Notes: generated from the sequence alone by a model not told the origin. A stretch of 34,877 nucleotides of DNA from Geobacter sp. (GCA_025360785.1 JANYBN010000115.1:1-34877); one strand, 5' to 3'. Positions 1 through 9,018 are shown, numbered from the stretch's first letter. Numbers and translations are program-made.

Positions 1-145
1 AACTGACTATCAGAAAAGCATATGGATTCAAATCTCCTGAATGCTTAAAAACAGCTTTATATCATACACTTGGGAAACTACCCGAACCATTATGCTTGCA
101 CATATTTAGCTGAAGAGCCCAAAAAATAAACATGAGGACTATCTC

Positions 146-250
146 ACCGCAAAGACGCAAAGGCCGCAAAGAACTACAAATTCATTTTTGGGTTTAAGCA
201 AAAACAGTTTTAAGTTTTGGTTTTCTTAGCGTGCTTTGCGTCTTTGCGGT
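146..250. repeat. Inverted-repeat element, copy 1 (17-bp perfect arms)
   Basis: The arm accgcaaagacgcaaag at 146-162 is matched exactly, as its reverse complement, at 234-250, with an AT-rich interior of 71 bases. A diverged copy with the same outer arms lies at 15049-15175. The arms resemble the short interspersed repeats that surround many bacterial genes. No transposase is associated here. The right arm ends 16 bases before the first likely start codon of the downstream gene, so transcription of that gene probably passes through the element. Confidence 0.75.
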
Positions 251-266
251 AAAAAAGGTTTATAGA

Positions 267-1115
267 ATGTGTGATAACACCAACAAAAACATCTACCTTC
301 CGTATCTGGCCACTGTCGAAGAAGTTATCGATGAAACTCCTGACGTTCGTACCCTGCGTCTGGTCTTTCAGGATGAGAAAGTGCGGGATACCTTCGCATT
401 CCGGGCCGGCCAATTCGCCGAATATTCTGCTTTTGGTGCCGGCGAGTCCACCTTCTGTATCGCCTCATCACCAACCCGGGCCGGGTACATCGAGTGCAGT
501 TTCCGGTCGGTCGGAAGGGTGACGGAAGAGTTGCGTCGCCTGGAAGTGGGAGACAGCATGGGAGTCAGGGGCCCCTACGGGAATTCCTATCCGTTGGAAG
601 AATTTTACGGTAAGAATCTGGTGTTCGTCGCCGGCGGGATCGCGCTGCCCCCCTTGAGAACCCTGATCTGGAACTGCCTCGACCTGCGCGACAAGTTCGG
701 CGACATCACCATTGTCTATGGCGCCCGGACAGAGGCCGATCTGGTTTACAAGCGGGAATTGGCTGAATGGCAGGAACGGGCGGATGTCCGGTTGGTCAAA
801 ACGGTCGATCCAGGCGGCAACAGTCCGGAATGGGACGGCAAGGTAGGATTTGTGCCGACAATCCTTGGTGAAGCGGCTCCAGCGGCAGAGAACACGATCG
901 CCTTGGTCTGCGGACCGCCGATAATGATCAAGTTTACCTTGCCGGTGTTGGAGAAGCTGGGCTTTGGCGACGAGCAGGTCTATACGACTCTGGAAAACAG
1001 AATGAAGTGCGGTCTTGGTAAATGCGGCCGCTGTAATGTCGGCAATGTCTACGTCTGCAAGGATGGTCCGGTCTTTACAGCTAAACAGCTGAAGGCTATG
1101 CCGATGGAGTTCTAG
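267..1115 (+). CDS. FAD/NAD(P)-binding [2Fe-2S] electron-transfer subunit (hydrogenase gamma / AsrB-like)
   Basis: This 282-residue protein has the ferredoxin-NADP reductase fold used by the gamma subunits of sulfhydrogenases, by AsrB of anaerobic sulfite reductase and by PyrK. In order it shows an FAD-binding barrel (RAGQF, then GESTFCIASSP), an NAD(P)-binding half (VFVAGGIALPPLRTLI, later CGPPIMIKF) and a C-terminal cysteine cluster (CGLGKCGRC then VC) that should hold a [2Fe-2S] centre. Such subunits pass electrons between NAD(P)H and an iron-sulfur partner in the cytoplasm. The frame is open back to a GTG at 231, but that lies inside the inverted repeat, so the ATG at 267 after an aaaaaagg stretch is preferred. 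No partner subunit is visible; it could lie to the left of the window. The substrate is therefore unknown. Confidence 0.85.
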   Translation: MCDNTNKNIYLPYLATVEEVIDETPDVRTLRLVFQDEKVRDTFAFRAGQFAEYSAFGAGESTFCIASSPTRAGYIECSFRSVGRVTEELRRLEVGDSMGVRGPYGNSYPLEEFYGKNLVFVAGGIALPPLRTLIWNCLDLRDKFGDITIVYGARTEADLVYKRELAEWQERADVRLVKTVDPGGNSPEWDGKVGFVPTILGEAAPAAENTIALVCGPPIMIKFTLPVLEKLGFGDEQVYTTLENRMKCGLGKCGRCNVGNVYVCKDGPVFTAKQLKAMPMEF

Positions 1116-1137
1116 TCAGAATCATGTAAAATAGATT

Positions 1138-1176
1138 GCCGCTTTCGGCAGACTGCTGAGTTGCAACCGGCCGAAA
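1138..1176. terminator. Weak hairpin between convergent genes
   Basis: The 61-base gap between two convergent genes contains a short gccg-cttt-cggc hairpin at 1138-1149, and a longer-range pairing of tttcggc (1143-1149) with gccgaaa (1170-1176). No strong T-tract follows on either strand. It may serve as a weak terminator for either gene. Confidence 0.3.
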
Positions 1177-2745
1177 CTATAGTGTGATTCCAGTTTTGGC
1201 TGCAGGAAGATAGATCGAGAAGCTGGTCCCCTTCTCCAGCTCAGACGCTACTGAGATCATCCCGCCATGATTCCTGATTATAGAATAGCATGTGGCCAGA
1301 CCCAGTCCGTTGCCCATCGGCTTGGTTGAGAAATATGGATCGAAAATGCGATGAAGATTCTCTCCGGCTATTCCGCATCCGGTATCTTCAACTACGATTA
1401 TGACATATTCGCCTGGCGGCATCGGGAGAACCGCGTGATTGTCAATGTGGATATTGTCTGCTTTGATTGTTACCTTTCCGCCGTTAGGCATGGCCTGACA
1501 GGCATTGATCAGCAAATTGTTGAGAACTTGTACTATCTGCCCGGTATCGACCTCAACAGGATGGAGCTTGTCTGACAATTCTATATTGCTGATCACGTTG
1601 GAGCCGACCATGCTTATGTCTATAGCCTCTCTTATGACGGATGCCAACGAAATGATCTTGCGAACCGGTTTGCCGCCACTTGAGAAAGTAAGAAGTTGCT
1701 GGGTCAGGTTTTTTGCCCTGAAACATCCTTTTTCAGCATTTTTTAAAAAATCCTGAACCTTCTCGTCGTCCTTTGTTCTATTGCGGGCTACTGAGATGAA
1801 TCCTACGATAGACGTCAGAATATTATTGAAATCATGTGCGATCCCACCTGCCAGAACCCCAATAGATTCCAGCTTTCTGCTTTTAAGTAGTTCATCTTCC
1901 ATCAGATTCCGGTCGTTTTCAGCCTTGGTGCGCTCGGCAATTTCAAATGAAAGCAGTTCATTGGCCGTTTTAAGTTCGCAGGTTCGTTTTGCTACCTGCT
2001 CTTCAAGCTGCTCATGATGCAGGACAAGTTGCCTGTCGCGTTCTTGTATCTGCGCCAGCATGTTGTTGAAGCTGTCTGACAGGATTCCTATTTCATCCAC
2101 GTTGAGACACTCTGCACGAATGCTGTAGTCCTGTTTGAGCGAAACATTGTGTGCGACTACCGCAAGATTCTGTATCGGCTTGGATATATATATCGTCAGG
2201 CGAGAAGCAGCCAGATACGTCAGGCACGAAACAAGAACCAATACGAAAAGAACCAGTGAAATGAATCTTAACTGCCGGGAAGCCAGTGATGAAAGGTCAT
2301 ATGAGAGATATATCCTGCCGATATGCTCACCTTCAAGATTGAGAGAGCGTGATATGTGAATCTTATCGAGATCGAAGTTTGACTTATTGAATGACTCGGC
2401 AGATGCAGGCCGCCCTCCTGACCCTTTGCGGACATAAGAGGCTATTTCTGAGCCGTCTTTGCGGTAGAGAGCCGCCATGTCGATATTAGGATGTGCATTA
2501 AACGCCTGCAGTATTTCGCTTGCCGTTATACTATCATCAAAGGCAACGGCATCCGAGCTGGCTTTCCCAATAGTATCTGCCAGGGCAGCTGCCCCATTGA
2601 GCATATCTTTACGTTCGGTCAGGTAGTCATTGATTATGAAAATAAGGCATACCAGTGCCAATGATGTAATGCTGGTGGCCATAAAGGAGAGAATAAGTTT
2701 CTGCTTAAGGGGGAGATTGCGAATGCGTTCAGGCAAGGTCATCAT
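1177..2745 (-). CDS. Membrane sensor histidine kinase (periplasmic sensor, HAMP, HisKA, HATPase)
   Basis: This is a 522-residue two-component sensor kinase. The first membrane helix is at about residues 17-38, a periplasmic sensing region (CHASE8-like in layout) spans about 40-160, and the second helix is at about 162-185. A HAMP linker follows to about 238, then a long coiled coil (about 232-300) leading into the HisKA box HDFNN with His304. The ATPase domain has the N box (NACQAMPNGG), G1 (DTGCGI) and G2 (GNGLGLA). There is no receiver domain. It should autophosphorylate and pass phosphate to a separate regulator; the receiver-kinase two genes upstream is a possible partner. It is the last gene of a minus-strand run, 117 bases after the DsbC-like gene. 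The signal is not deducible. Confidence 0.93.
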   Translation of the reverse strand: MMTLPERIRNLPLKQKLILSFMATSITSLALVCLIFIINDYLTERKDMLNGAAALADTIGKASSDAVAFDDSITASEILQAFNAHPNIDMAALYRKDGSEIASYVRKGSGGRPASAESFNKSNFDLDKIHISRSLNLEGEHIGRIYLSYDLSSLASRQLRFISLVLFVLVLVSCLTYLAASRLTIYISKPIQNLAVVAHNVSLKQDYSIRAECLNVDEIGILSDSFNNMLAQIQERDRQLVLHHEQLEEQVAKRTCELKTANELLSFEIAERTKAENDRNLMEDELLKSRKLESIGVLAGGIAHDFNNILTSIVGFISVARNRTKDDEKVQDFLKNAEKGCFRAKNLTQQLLTFSSGGKPVRKIISLASVIREAIDISMVGSNVISNIELSDKLHPVEVDTGQIVQVLNNLLINACQAMPNGGKVTIKADNIHIDNHAVLPMPPGEYVIIVVEDTGCGIAGENLHRIFDPYFSTKPMGNGLGLATCYSIIRNHGGMISVASELEKGTSFSIYLPAAKTGITL

Positions 2746-2862
2746 GGTTGTTCTCGTGCTATTCTAGCCGGTCTATAGCGGGGTTGTCGCTCTTTGCAGG
2801 TTACAACGGGCTTCACCTTGTCGTCTGAAATCAGGCTGATCCATGGGGCATGGAACCGCAAA

Positions 2863-3342
2863 TCACTTGCCTAGCGCCGCTTCAATCTTCTTCAGATCAA
2901 AACCCTCAATAATTCTGCCATTGATTATGAAAGTCGGCGTGGAATTAACCTTGAATTTCTTGGCTATTTCCAGTTGTTCCTCCTGTAGTTTTATCCCTTC
3001 AGCGGTTGCTGCCAGTGGCGGCGTTTTATCCATTTTCCCTGACATGGCATCATTGTAGGCCTTGGCTTTGTCCGTCATGGAAAGGATGTAGCGCGCCTTT
3101 TCCTTTGCTCTGGGGTGCATGGGAAGCGGGTAGAAGTAGATGTGCCGGGTTACATCAGATCTTGCTTCAAAATATTTTGAAGCCTTGCGGCAGAAAGGAC
3201 AGTCCGGGTCGGTGAACTCGAAAACGGTATTTGGACCGCTACCGATGGTTATCGATTTGCCGGAATCAAGAGAAGCTGCATCAACTTGTATGGACGCGGT
3301 TGCAATAACCATTATTATCATTAGCCGTAATAAGTTAGTCAT
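2863..3342 (-). CDS. Exported DsbC/DsbG-type thiol-disulfide protein (single thioredoxin-fold domain)
   Basis: This 159-residue protein has an N-terminal signal peptide (hydrophobic to about residue 21) and one thioredoxin-fold domain. The active site DPDCPFC (Cys48 and Cys51) and the cis-proline loop STPTF (Pro136) are typical of the catalytic domain of DsbC/DsbG. The N-terminal dimerisation domain of classical DsbC is absent, so it may act as a monomeric thiol oxidoreductase in the periplasm. The ATG at 3342 is chosen over the in-frame GTG at 3354 because it has a GAGG ribosome site six bases upstream. It lies between two sensor kinase genes on the same strand, which suggests a link to envelope redox sensing, but that is inference. 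Confidence 0.85.
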   Translation of the reverse strand: MTNLLRLMIIMVIATASIQVDAASLDSGKSITIGSGPNTVFEFTDPDCPFCRKASKYFEARSDVTRHIYFYPLPMHPRAKEKARYILSMTDKAKAYNDAMSGKMDKTPPLAATAEGIKLQEEQLEIAKKFKVNSTPTFIINGRIIEGFDLKKIEAALGK

Positions 3343-3360
3343 TTTGTACCTCACTATTAT

Positions 3361-4545
3361 TTAAATACTGTCGCTGCTGCTGAAGTAGCAACATGGCAGT
3401 AAAATTATAAATTCACTCCATTGGTCGGCTTCTGACTCCGCCCAAATCAATCCATGAAAACTATTGATAACCAGCTTGCAATATGCCAGTCCCAGACCGG
3501 CACCACCTTGCTCTCGCCCTGTTTTACGAGTTAATTGGGTAAAACGGTCGAATATGCACTCAAGTTCATCCGGTTCAATGCCATTGCCGGTGTCATGGAC
3601 CGATAATCTGATGAAATAGTTGTTTTTTTGAAAATCCGGTGGAATCGATAAGTAGGATGGTATTTTCAGTTCCGTTATTCTGTCTCCAGGAATACAGCGA
3701 CAGGAAACAGTTATTGTGCCGCCCTCATGCGTAAATTTCAGTGAGTTGCCAAGCAAATTTCCGATAACTCTGGTTAATGCGCTTTTGTCGATCGCAATTT
3801 CCGAGGTGCCAGGTTCTATATCTACTATAAGTTCAATGCCATCATGTCTGGCAGGCCTGGTAAACTGCTCGGCAATTTTGCCGATAAGCTCCTGGGCGTT
3901 GAAGGTGTTGATCGCCATCTGAAACTTTCCTGCCTCGAATTTTCTGATGTCAAGCAGGTTGTCTATCATGGTAACAACCTCTCTGCAGCTATCAATGGCA
4001 GAATGAAGGTAATCTTTCTGCTCTTCGTTGATCGGGCCGAGGCAGCCTTCACGGATGATGTCAATTGAGCCGATTACTGCGGTCAGTGGATTTTTCATGT
4101 CGTGGGAGAGCATCAGGATGAAATCATCTTTTTCCTGTTGCAACCGTCGCTTTTCAATCCGTTCACTTCGATTAGTTCGTGCCCGCTCTATTCTCTGCAG
4201 CATATCTTCAAAGACAAACGGCTTGGAAATATAGTCCTCCGCTCCATCTCTCATGCACTGAACGGCCATTTCTTCGCTGCCGTGCCCACTCATCATGATA
4301 ACCGCAACATCGCTGCCGATTTCCTTGAGGCGTTTTAGAACCGTAACACCGTCGAGTCCCGGCATTTTGATGTCAAGCAGGACAACGGTGTAATCCTTTG
4401 ATTTTTCGAGCATATCCATCGCTTCAGAGCCGCTGGTAACCAGCGAGGAAGAATATCCCTCATCATCAAGAAATAGCTTTAGAACCCGGCCGATTTCAGG
4501 TTCATCGTCTACTATCAATATCCTGTCCAACGATGGATCTAACAT
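3361..4545 (-). CDS. Response-regulator receiver fused to histidine kinase
   Basis: This 394-residue soluble protein starts with a CheY-like receiver domain (about 8-122): acidic pair in LIVDDEP, phospho-acceptor Asp58 in LLDIKMPG, and Lys108 in SKPF. A HisKA domain follows with His148 in LSHDMKNPL, then an HATPase domain with NSLKFT, HDTGNGI and a G2 box GAGLGLAYC. No membrane helix or output DNA-binding domain is present. It is therefore probably an intermediate in a phosphorelay, or a kinase gated by its own receiver. Its start overlaps the end of ispD by 7 bases, and the DsbC-like gene starts 18 bases after its stop, so the genes are probably cotranscribed. Confidence 0.92.
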   Translation of the reverse strand: MLDPSLDRILIVDDEPEIGRVLKLFLDDEGYSSSLVTSGSEAMDMLEKSKDYTVVLLDIKMPGLDGVTVLKRLKEIGSDVAVIMMSGHGSEEMAVQCMRDGAEDYISKPFVFEDMLQRIERARTNRSERIEKRRLQQEKDDFILMLSHDMKNPLTAVIGSIDIIREGCLGPINEEQKDYLHSAIDSCREVVTMIDNLLDIRKFEAGKFQMAINTFNAQELIGKIAEQFTRPARHDGIELIVDIEPGTSEIAIDKSALTRVIGNLLGNSLKFTHEGGTITVSCRCIPGDRITELKIPSYLSIPPDFQKNNYFIRLSVHDTGNGIEPDELECIFDRFTQLTRKTGREQGGAGLGLAYCKLVINSFHGLIWAESEADQWSEFIILLPCCYFSSSDSI

Positions 4546-5261
4546 TGATTACGCTCTCTATCCATGACTTCCAGGAAGGCTTCGGCCAGGATCAGGTCTT
4601 CAGGTGTAGTTATTTTTATATTGCGATAATCACCTTGAACTATATGCACTTTTCCACCCGTGCGCTCAATCAGGGATGCGTCATCAGTGCCGCAGAAACC
4701 GTCCGATTCTGCGGTCAGATGGGCAGTAAATATTTTTCCGAAACGAAAAGTTTGCGGTGTTTGTGCCTGCCAAAGTGACTCCCTTGGCGGAGTGCCGGTA
4801 ACAATGCCGCCATGTACTGTTTTGATGGTGTCTTTGACCGGTACCGCGACTAGTGCACCATCATGCAGTGTGGCAATTCTGATGGATTCGCGCAGCGCAT
4901 CTTCTGTTATCAGAGGTCTGACTCCGTCGTGAATAAGAATGACATCTTCATCGGATACAAAGTCCCGCATGGCATTCAAACCATTCATGACAGAATTCTG
5001 ACGCTCCTTGCCGCCCGCCACAATTGCAACAACTTTACTGAAACCACACGCTTCTACAACATGTTTCTGACAGTATGGAATCTCCTCGGCGGGAATTACC
5101 AGATAGATTGCATTGATCAGAGGGGATTGCTCAAAAACCGAAATAGTGCGGGCGACAATCGGCATACCGTTCAATTTCAGATACTGCTTGTTAATTGAAG
5201 CGCCCATGCGTTTTCCGATTCCGGCGGCCGGTATTAAAGCAATAGATTTGAATTCAGACAT
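4539..5261 (-). CDS. ispD: 2-C-methyl-D-erythritol 4-phosphate cytidylyltransferase
   Basis: This cytoplasmic enzyme of the MEP isoprenoid pathway joins CTP and methylerythritol phosphate to give CDP-methylerythritol. The 240-residue length is normal for the family. The N-terminal nucleotide-binding signature [10 protein letters not shown] with the following NKQYL lysine, the IHDGVRPLI block and the QTPQTFR motif are all present. In many bacteria ispD is followed by or fused to ispF; here it overlaps a receiver-kinase gene instead, so ispF must lie elsewhere. The start has a GGAG site nine bases upstream. It may be cotranscribed with the regulator gene 70 bases upstream. Confidence 0.95.
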   Translation of the reverse strand: MSEFKSIALIPAAGIGKRMGASINKQYLKLNGMPIVARTISVFEQSPLINAIYLVIPAEEIPYCQKHVVEACGFSKVVAIVAGGKERQNSVMNGLNAMRDFVSDEDVILIHDGVRPLITEDALRESIRIATLHDGALVAVPVKDTIKTVHGGIVTGTPPRESLWQAQTPQTFRFGKIFTAHLTAESDGFCGTDDASLIERTGGKVHIVQGDYRNIKITTPEDLILAEAFLEVMDRERNQC

Positions 5262-5331
5262 TAACTAATTCTCCGCAATAAGTATATCAGCTTACTGCAT
5301 AGATGCAACATGTAGTTTCGCGAAAGAACGA

Positions 5332-6000
5332 TCAATTGCGGTTTGCTGGTGTCGTTCCTTTCATAAGAACCTGACCGCCATACTCGGCATTTTGCCGAAC
5401 CAGCGATTCAGCCAGGTCAGCATCTTTATTGCGAAAGGCTTCGATGATTTTTTCATGTTCCTGCACCGAGATTTCCATCCTTCCCGGGAGGCTTAGCGAT
5501 GTAAAACGCAGGCGTTGAAATTTTGTTACCAGACCGGCTATCAAATCATGCAGTTTTTCATTGTCAGCGGCCTTGATGAAGAGTTCATGAAAGTCACTGT
5601 GTATCTTGAAAAAATGTTTGATGTCGCCGATTCGTGCCAGTTCAGCCAGCTTATCATTGATAGCCTGGAGGCGGTCAAGATCTTTAACACTCATGTTTTC
5701 ACAGGCCCGCCTGGCGGCATAACCTTCCATAATACTTTTGATGGCGTAGAATTCCTCAACGTCCTTTGGGCTGAATTCCCTGACTACCGCCCCACGACGG
5801 GGAATTACCGTCAGATAACCTTCTGATTCCAGTTGGCGGAATGCTTCACGGATCGGAGTGCGGCTGATCCCGTAACGCTCGGCAAGTTCAGGCTCTGAAA
5901 CACGGCTTCCAGCTTTGAGGCTTCCGGAAACAATTGCATCACGGATGTTTTCAAGTATTACTTCACGCAGAGTAAGATGCTTTTCCAGCGATTTTTTCAT
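5332..6000 (-). CDS. GntR-family regulator, FadR/FCD subfamily
   Basis: This 222-residue protein has an N-terminal winged helix-turn-helix (about 8-75; SRTPIREAFRQLESEGYL) followed by an all-helical FCD ligand domain (about 80-210, with HSDFHELF and a later HEKIIEAF block). Members of this subfamily sense small organic acids or fatty acyl compounds and usually repress. Its promoter carries a palindrome over the -10 box (see 6034-6061), which suggests autoregulation. The gene sits 70 bases before ispD on the same strand and divergent from a K+ channel gene. The effector cannot be deduced. Confidence 0.92.
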   Translation of the reverse strand: MKKSLEKHLTLREVILENIRDAIVSGSLKAGSRVSEPELAERYGISRTPIREAFRQLESEGYLTVIPRRGAVVREFSPKDVEEFYAIKSIMEGYAARRACENMSVKDLDRLQAINDKLAELARIGDIKHFFKIHSDFHELFIKAADNEKLHDLIAGLVTKFQRLRFTSLSLPGRMEISVQEHEKIIEAFRNKDADLAESLVRQNAEYGGQVLMKGTTPANRN

Positions 6001-6033
6001 GATTGAGTATAACTCCCGAAGAAATTTTGCAAC

Positions 6034-6061
6034 ATTGTATACAGTATGCAGGATTTGTCAA
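6034..6061 (-). promoter_or_regulatory. Sigma70-type promoter with overlapping TGTATACA operator
   Basis: On the minus strand TTGACA (6061-6056) is followed after 16 bases by TACAAT (6039-6034), a near-consensus promoter for the GntR-type gene starting at 6000. The perfect 8-bp palindrome TGTATACA (6036-6043) overlaps the -10 box. GntR proteins typically bind short palindromes of this kind, so this is a candidate autoregulatory site. The binding itself is inference. Confidence 0.6.
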
Positions 6062-6208
6062 TTATAACAGCGTCTAACACTGGTCTTTTCGACTCTGTCA
6101 AGTAACGAATAAGCCGGTTCCAATGCCGATATCTGTTTGGTGTTATTTATCAGATAGTAAAGAAAGAGCCTTGTTTTTTTGAGCCCTTACAGGTAGTCTG
6201 CAGCAACT

Positions 6209-7258
6209 ATGGATCCGGTTCGGCACCTCAAAATTTCGTTTTTCGTACTCCTGATGCTTATATCGGGTGGGACAGTAGGCTATATGTCTATCGAAGGGTG
6301 GCGTCTGCTTGATGCCGCCTATATGACGGTCATTACCCTGGGTACGGTCGGTTTCAGGGAGGTCCACGAGCTTTCAGACGGCGGCAAACTGTTCACAATG
6401 GGTTTGATTGTTGTCGGCGTCAGCGTGTTGGGCTATATCGTCGGTAGTCTGGCCCAGATAATGTTTGAGGGACAGATACAGCGGATCATGGGGAGGAAAA
6501 AGGTGGAAAAGCAGATAGAAGCACTTGCCGGACACTATATAATATGCGGCTTCGGCCGGATTGGTTCTCTTATTTGCAAAGAGTTCAAGGCAAACGGACT
6601 GAAGTTTGTAATCATTGAAAAAAGTGCCGAAGCGACCGAACGTCTTAAAGACGATGGCTATCTGTACATGAGAGGTGATGCCACTCTCGATGAAACTCTA
6701 CTTAAGGCCGGAATCAACAAGGCTAAAGGGCTGATTTCGGTCGTTACATCTGATACCGAAAACGTATACATTACCCTGACCGCTCGCGGCCTTAATCCCG
6801 ATCTTTACATCATGTCCCGTTCCGGTGAGGAAGGCTCCGATATCAAGCTCAAACGGGCCGGCGCCAACAAGGTTGTGTCGCCGTATACTATCGGCGGCAA
6901 CCGTATGGCACAGTCGATATTGCGGCCGAACGTGGTTGATTTTATCGAGATCGCTACCGGTCATGAACATCTGGAATTGCAGATGGAGGAAATCAACATA
7001 CCGGCTCACTCGGCATTTGTCGGGGAGACACTCGTCAGTTCCGGGTTTCGCAAAGAGATCGGTGTCATTATCGTCGGCATAAAAAAGAGCCACGGCAAGA
7101 TGGTATTCAATCCGCATTCCCAGACCAAAATAGAGGAGCGTGACACATTGATTGTGCTTGGGGATCCGTCATCTATTCACAAGCTTGAAGATCTGGTCGC
7201 CCGCACCGCTTTTGACGAAATCATAAAACAGCACAGGAAAGAGCACCATGGAAAATAA
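6209..7258 (+). CDS. Two-TM potassium channel with RCK (TrkA-N/TrkA-C) domains
   Basis: This 349-residue protein has the MthK-like layout. A first membrane helix is at about residues 9-25, and a pore loop with filter TLGTVGF is at 43-49. A second helix is at about 61-83. A cytoplasmic Rossmann RCK domain (IICGFGRIGS at about 111-120) and a C-terminal TrkA-C domain (about 255-335) complete it. It should conduct K+ and be gated by a ligand bound to the RCK ring. The filter has TVGF followed by REV rather than the canonical TVGYGD, a variant seen in many bacterial RCK channels. The stop overlaps the next gene by 11 bases. No clear ribosome site was seen at the ATG. Confidence 0.9.
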   Translation: MDPVRHLKISFFVLLMLISGGTVGYMSIEGWRLLDAAYMTVITLGTVGFREVHELSDGGKLFTMGLIVVGVSVLGYIVGSLAQIMFEGQIQRIMGRKKVEKQIEALAGHYIICGFGRIGSLICKEFKANGLKFVIIEKSAEATERLKDDGYLYMRGDATLDETLLKAGINKAKGLISVVTSDTENVYITLTARGLNPDLYIMSRSGEEGSDIKLKRAGANKVVSPYTIGGNRMAQSILRPNVVDFIEIATGHEHLELQMEEINIPAHSAFVGETLVSSGFRKEIGVIIVGIKKSHGKMVFNPHSQTKIEERDTLIVLGDPSSIHKLEDLVARTAFDEIIKQHRKEHHGK

Positions 7259-8018
7259 AATTCACGCCCATGTCCCGTACGGTCGTTTAGCCGAACATCT
7301 GGAGTTCGCCATAGCGAATCGCATCAATCCGGAGGTGTTTTTTTCTTTCGAAGCGCTTGACAATCTTGTCTGGGAAGAACTTTCCTCGCTGGCCGGTGCG
7401 CTTCATGCCGCCGGTCTGAAAACGACAATCCACGCTCCTTTTCTGGATCTCAACCCGGGAGCGGTCGATCCGAACATCCGTGCCGTAAGCCGCCATAGAA
7501 TCCAGCAGGTCATGAAGGCTGCTGAACTGCTCCGCCCGCTGGTTATTGTCGTTCACCCCGGTTATGATGACCTCCATTACGGAGACAACCGTCTGGTCTG
7601 GTTGAAAAACAGCATTGATTTCTGGCAGGAATTTGTTGTTCAGGCTCGTGAGCTTGGAACGATCCTGGCGGTTGAGAATATTTTTGAGAAGGAGCCGTCC
7701 ACAATCAAGGCTTTGCTTGATGCGATTGATGACCCATGTTTCAGGCACTGTTTCGATGTGGGACACTGGAACATGTTCACAACGGTAACGCTTGAGGAGT
7801 GGTTCAGTGAGTTGGGCTCATATATTGTCGAGAGTCATATCCATGATAATCATGGGAAAAGCGACGAGCATTTGCCGGTCGGTGAGGGTGCCATTGATTT
7901 CGGGCAGTTTTTTCCGCTCCTTACGAAATACGCTCCTGCTTCCGTCTGGACGATCGAAGCTCACAACACAGAGCATCTTCAGCGGGCACTGAAAAATATT
8001 CAAAACTACATTCCATGA
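7248..8018 (+). CDS. Sugar phosphate isomerase/epimerase-like TIM-barrel protein (AP endonuclease family 2 fold)
   Basis: This 256-residue protein has the xylose-isomerase-like TIM barrel shared by endonuclease IV and sugar epimerases. Likely divalent-metal ligands are visible in order: HAPF, VHPG, VEN, FDVGH, HIHDNHG and TIEAH. Length and motif order fit small COG1082-type isomerases; the short length and lack of extra histidines argue against true endonuclease IV. An aggaaag site precedes its ATG inside the end of the channel gene. galE follows after 13 bases, which hints at a role in sugar metabolism, but no substrate can be named. Confidence 0.8.
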   Translation: MENKIHAHVPYGRLAEHLEFAIANRINPEVFFSFEALDNLVWEELSSLAGALHAAGLKTTIHAPFLDLNPGAVDPNIRAVSRHRIQQVMKAAELLRPLVIVVHPGYDDLHYGDNRLVWLKNSIDFWQEFVVQARELGTILAVENIFEKEPSTIKALLDAIDDPCFRHCFDVGHWNMFTTVTLEEWFSELGSYIVESHIHDNHGKSDEHLPVGEGAIDFGQFFPLLTKYAPASVWTIEAHNTEHLQRALKNIQNYIP

Positions 8019-8031
8019 AGAGGGGGGCTAC

Positions 8032-9018
8032 ATGTCAGAAACAATTTTAGTTACTGGCGGCTGCGGTTATATCGGCAGCCATGTTGTGCGCCAGCTTTCA
8101 GAGTCGGGCCGTACGGTTGTTGTTTATGATAATCTTTCCACCGGATTTCGTGATGCCCTGACGCATGGTGAAGAACTGGTCGAAGGTGATCTGGCCGACC
8201 GAGAGCGGTTGGTGAATCTTTTCCAACGTCATGGTTTCACCACTGTCCTGCATTTTGCCGCTGCCATCATCGCCCCTGAATCGGTGTCCAAGCCTCTGAA
8301 ATACTACGGTAACAACACCCGCAATACTCTGGGACTTTTAGAAACATGTGTGAAACATGGTGTCAGGCGCTTCATCTTTTCCAGTACTGCCGCCGTTTAT
8401 GGATTTCCTGAAGGTGGGGTGGCGTCAGAAGAAAGCATCATGGTTCCGATCAACCCCTACGGCACCTCCAAGTTGATGAGTGAATGGATGCTGCGTGATG
8501 TTGGGGCAGCTCATGACATGCAGTATGTCGCGTTGCGCTACTTCAACGTTGCCGGAGCTGACCCGCAGGCCCGCATGGGGCAGCGTACCCCGGATGCAAC
8601 TCATCTGATCAAGGTCGCCTGCCAGGCCGCTTTGGGGATGCGGGAAAGTATCAGTGTCTACGGCACCGATTATCCAACCCCCGACGGAACCGGAATTCGT
8701 GATTATATCCACATCGAAGATCTTGCTTCCGCCCATCTATGCGCTTTGAAATATCTTGAATCAGGTGGCGAATCAACCGCCATGAATGTTGGTTATGGTC
8801 ATGGCAGCAGCGTACGTGAAGTGCTGGAAATAGTGAAAAAAGTGAGTGGAGTCGATCTAAAGGTTATCGAAGCGGAACGACGACCGGGAGACCCCGCCTC
8901 GCTTGTGGCCAAAGCTGATAAAATCAGAACGCTGACCCGCTGGCAGCCGCGTTTTAATAATCTTGAAACAATTGTAGCTGATGCGTGGCGTTGGGAAAGC
9001 AGGTTGGCGGGAAGATAG
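8032..9018 (+). CDS. galE: UDP-glucose 4-epimerase
   Basis: This 328-residue short-chain dehydrogenase-type epimerase interconverts UDP-glucose and UDP-galactose (or the N-acetyl forms) using tightly bound NAD+. The glycine-rich NAD motif GGCGYIGSH is at residues 9-17, the serine-threonine site is SSTAAVYG (117-124), and the catalytic Tyr143 and Lys147 are in NPYGTSK. A strong aggggggct ribosome site precedes the ATG. It is the third gene of a plus-strand run and would supply UDP-galactose for surface polysaccharides. Confidence 0.93.
   Translation: MSETILVTGGCGYIGSHVVRQLSESGRTVVVYDNLSTGFRDALTHGEELVEGDLADRERLVNLFQRHGFTTVLHFAAAIIAPESVSKPLKYYGNNTRNTLGLLETCVKHGVRRFIFSSTAAVYGFPEGGVASEESIMVPINPYGTSKLMSEWMLRDVGAAHDMQYVALRYFNVAGADPQARMGQRTPDATHLIKVACQAALGMRESISVYGTDYPTPDGTGIRDYIHIEDLASAHLCALKYLESGGESTAMNVGYGHGSSVREVLEIVKKVSGVDLKVIEAERRPGDPASLVAKADKIRTLTRWQPRFNNLETIVADAWRWESRLAGR

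Noticed and set aside
231-266. GTG at 231 as the start of the first flavoprotein gene
   Set aside because: The codons up to 266 come from the inverted-repeat arm and are not expected in the protein family; the ATG at 267 is better placed.
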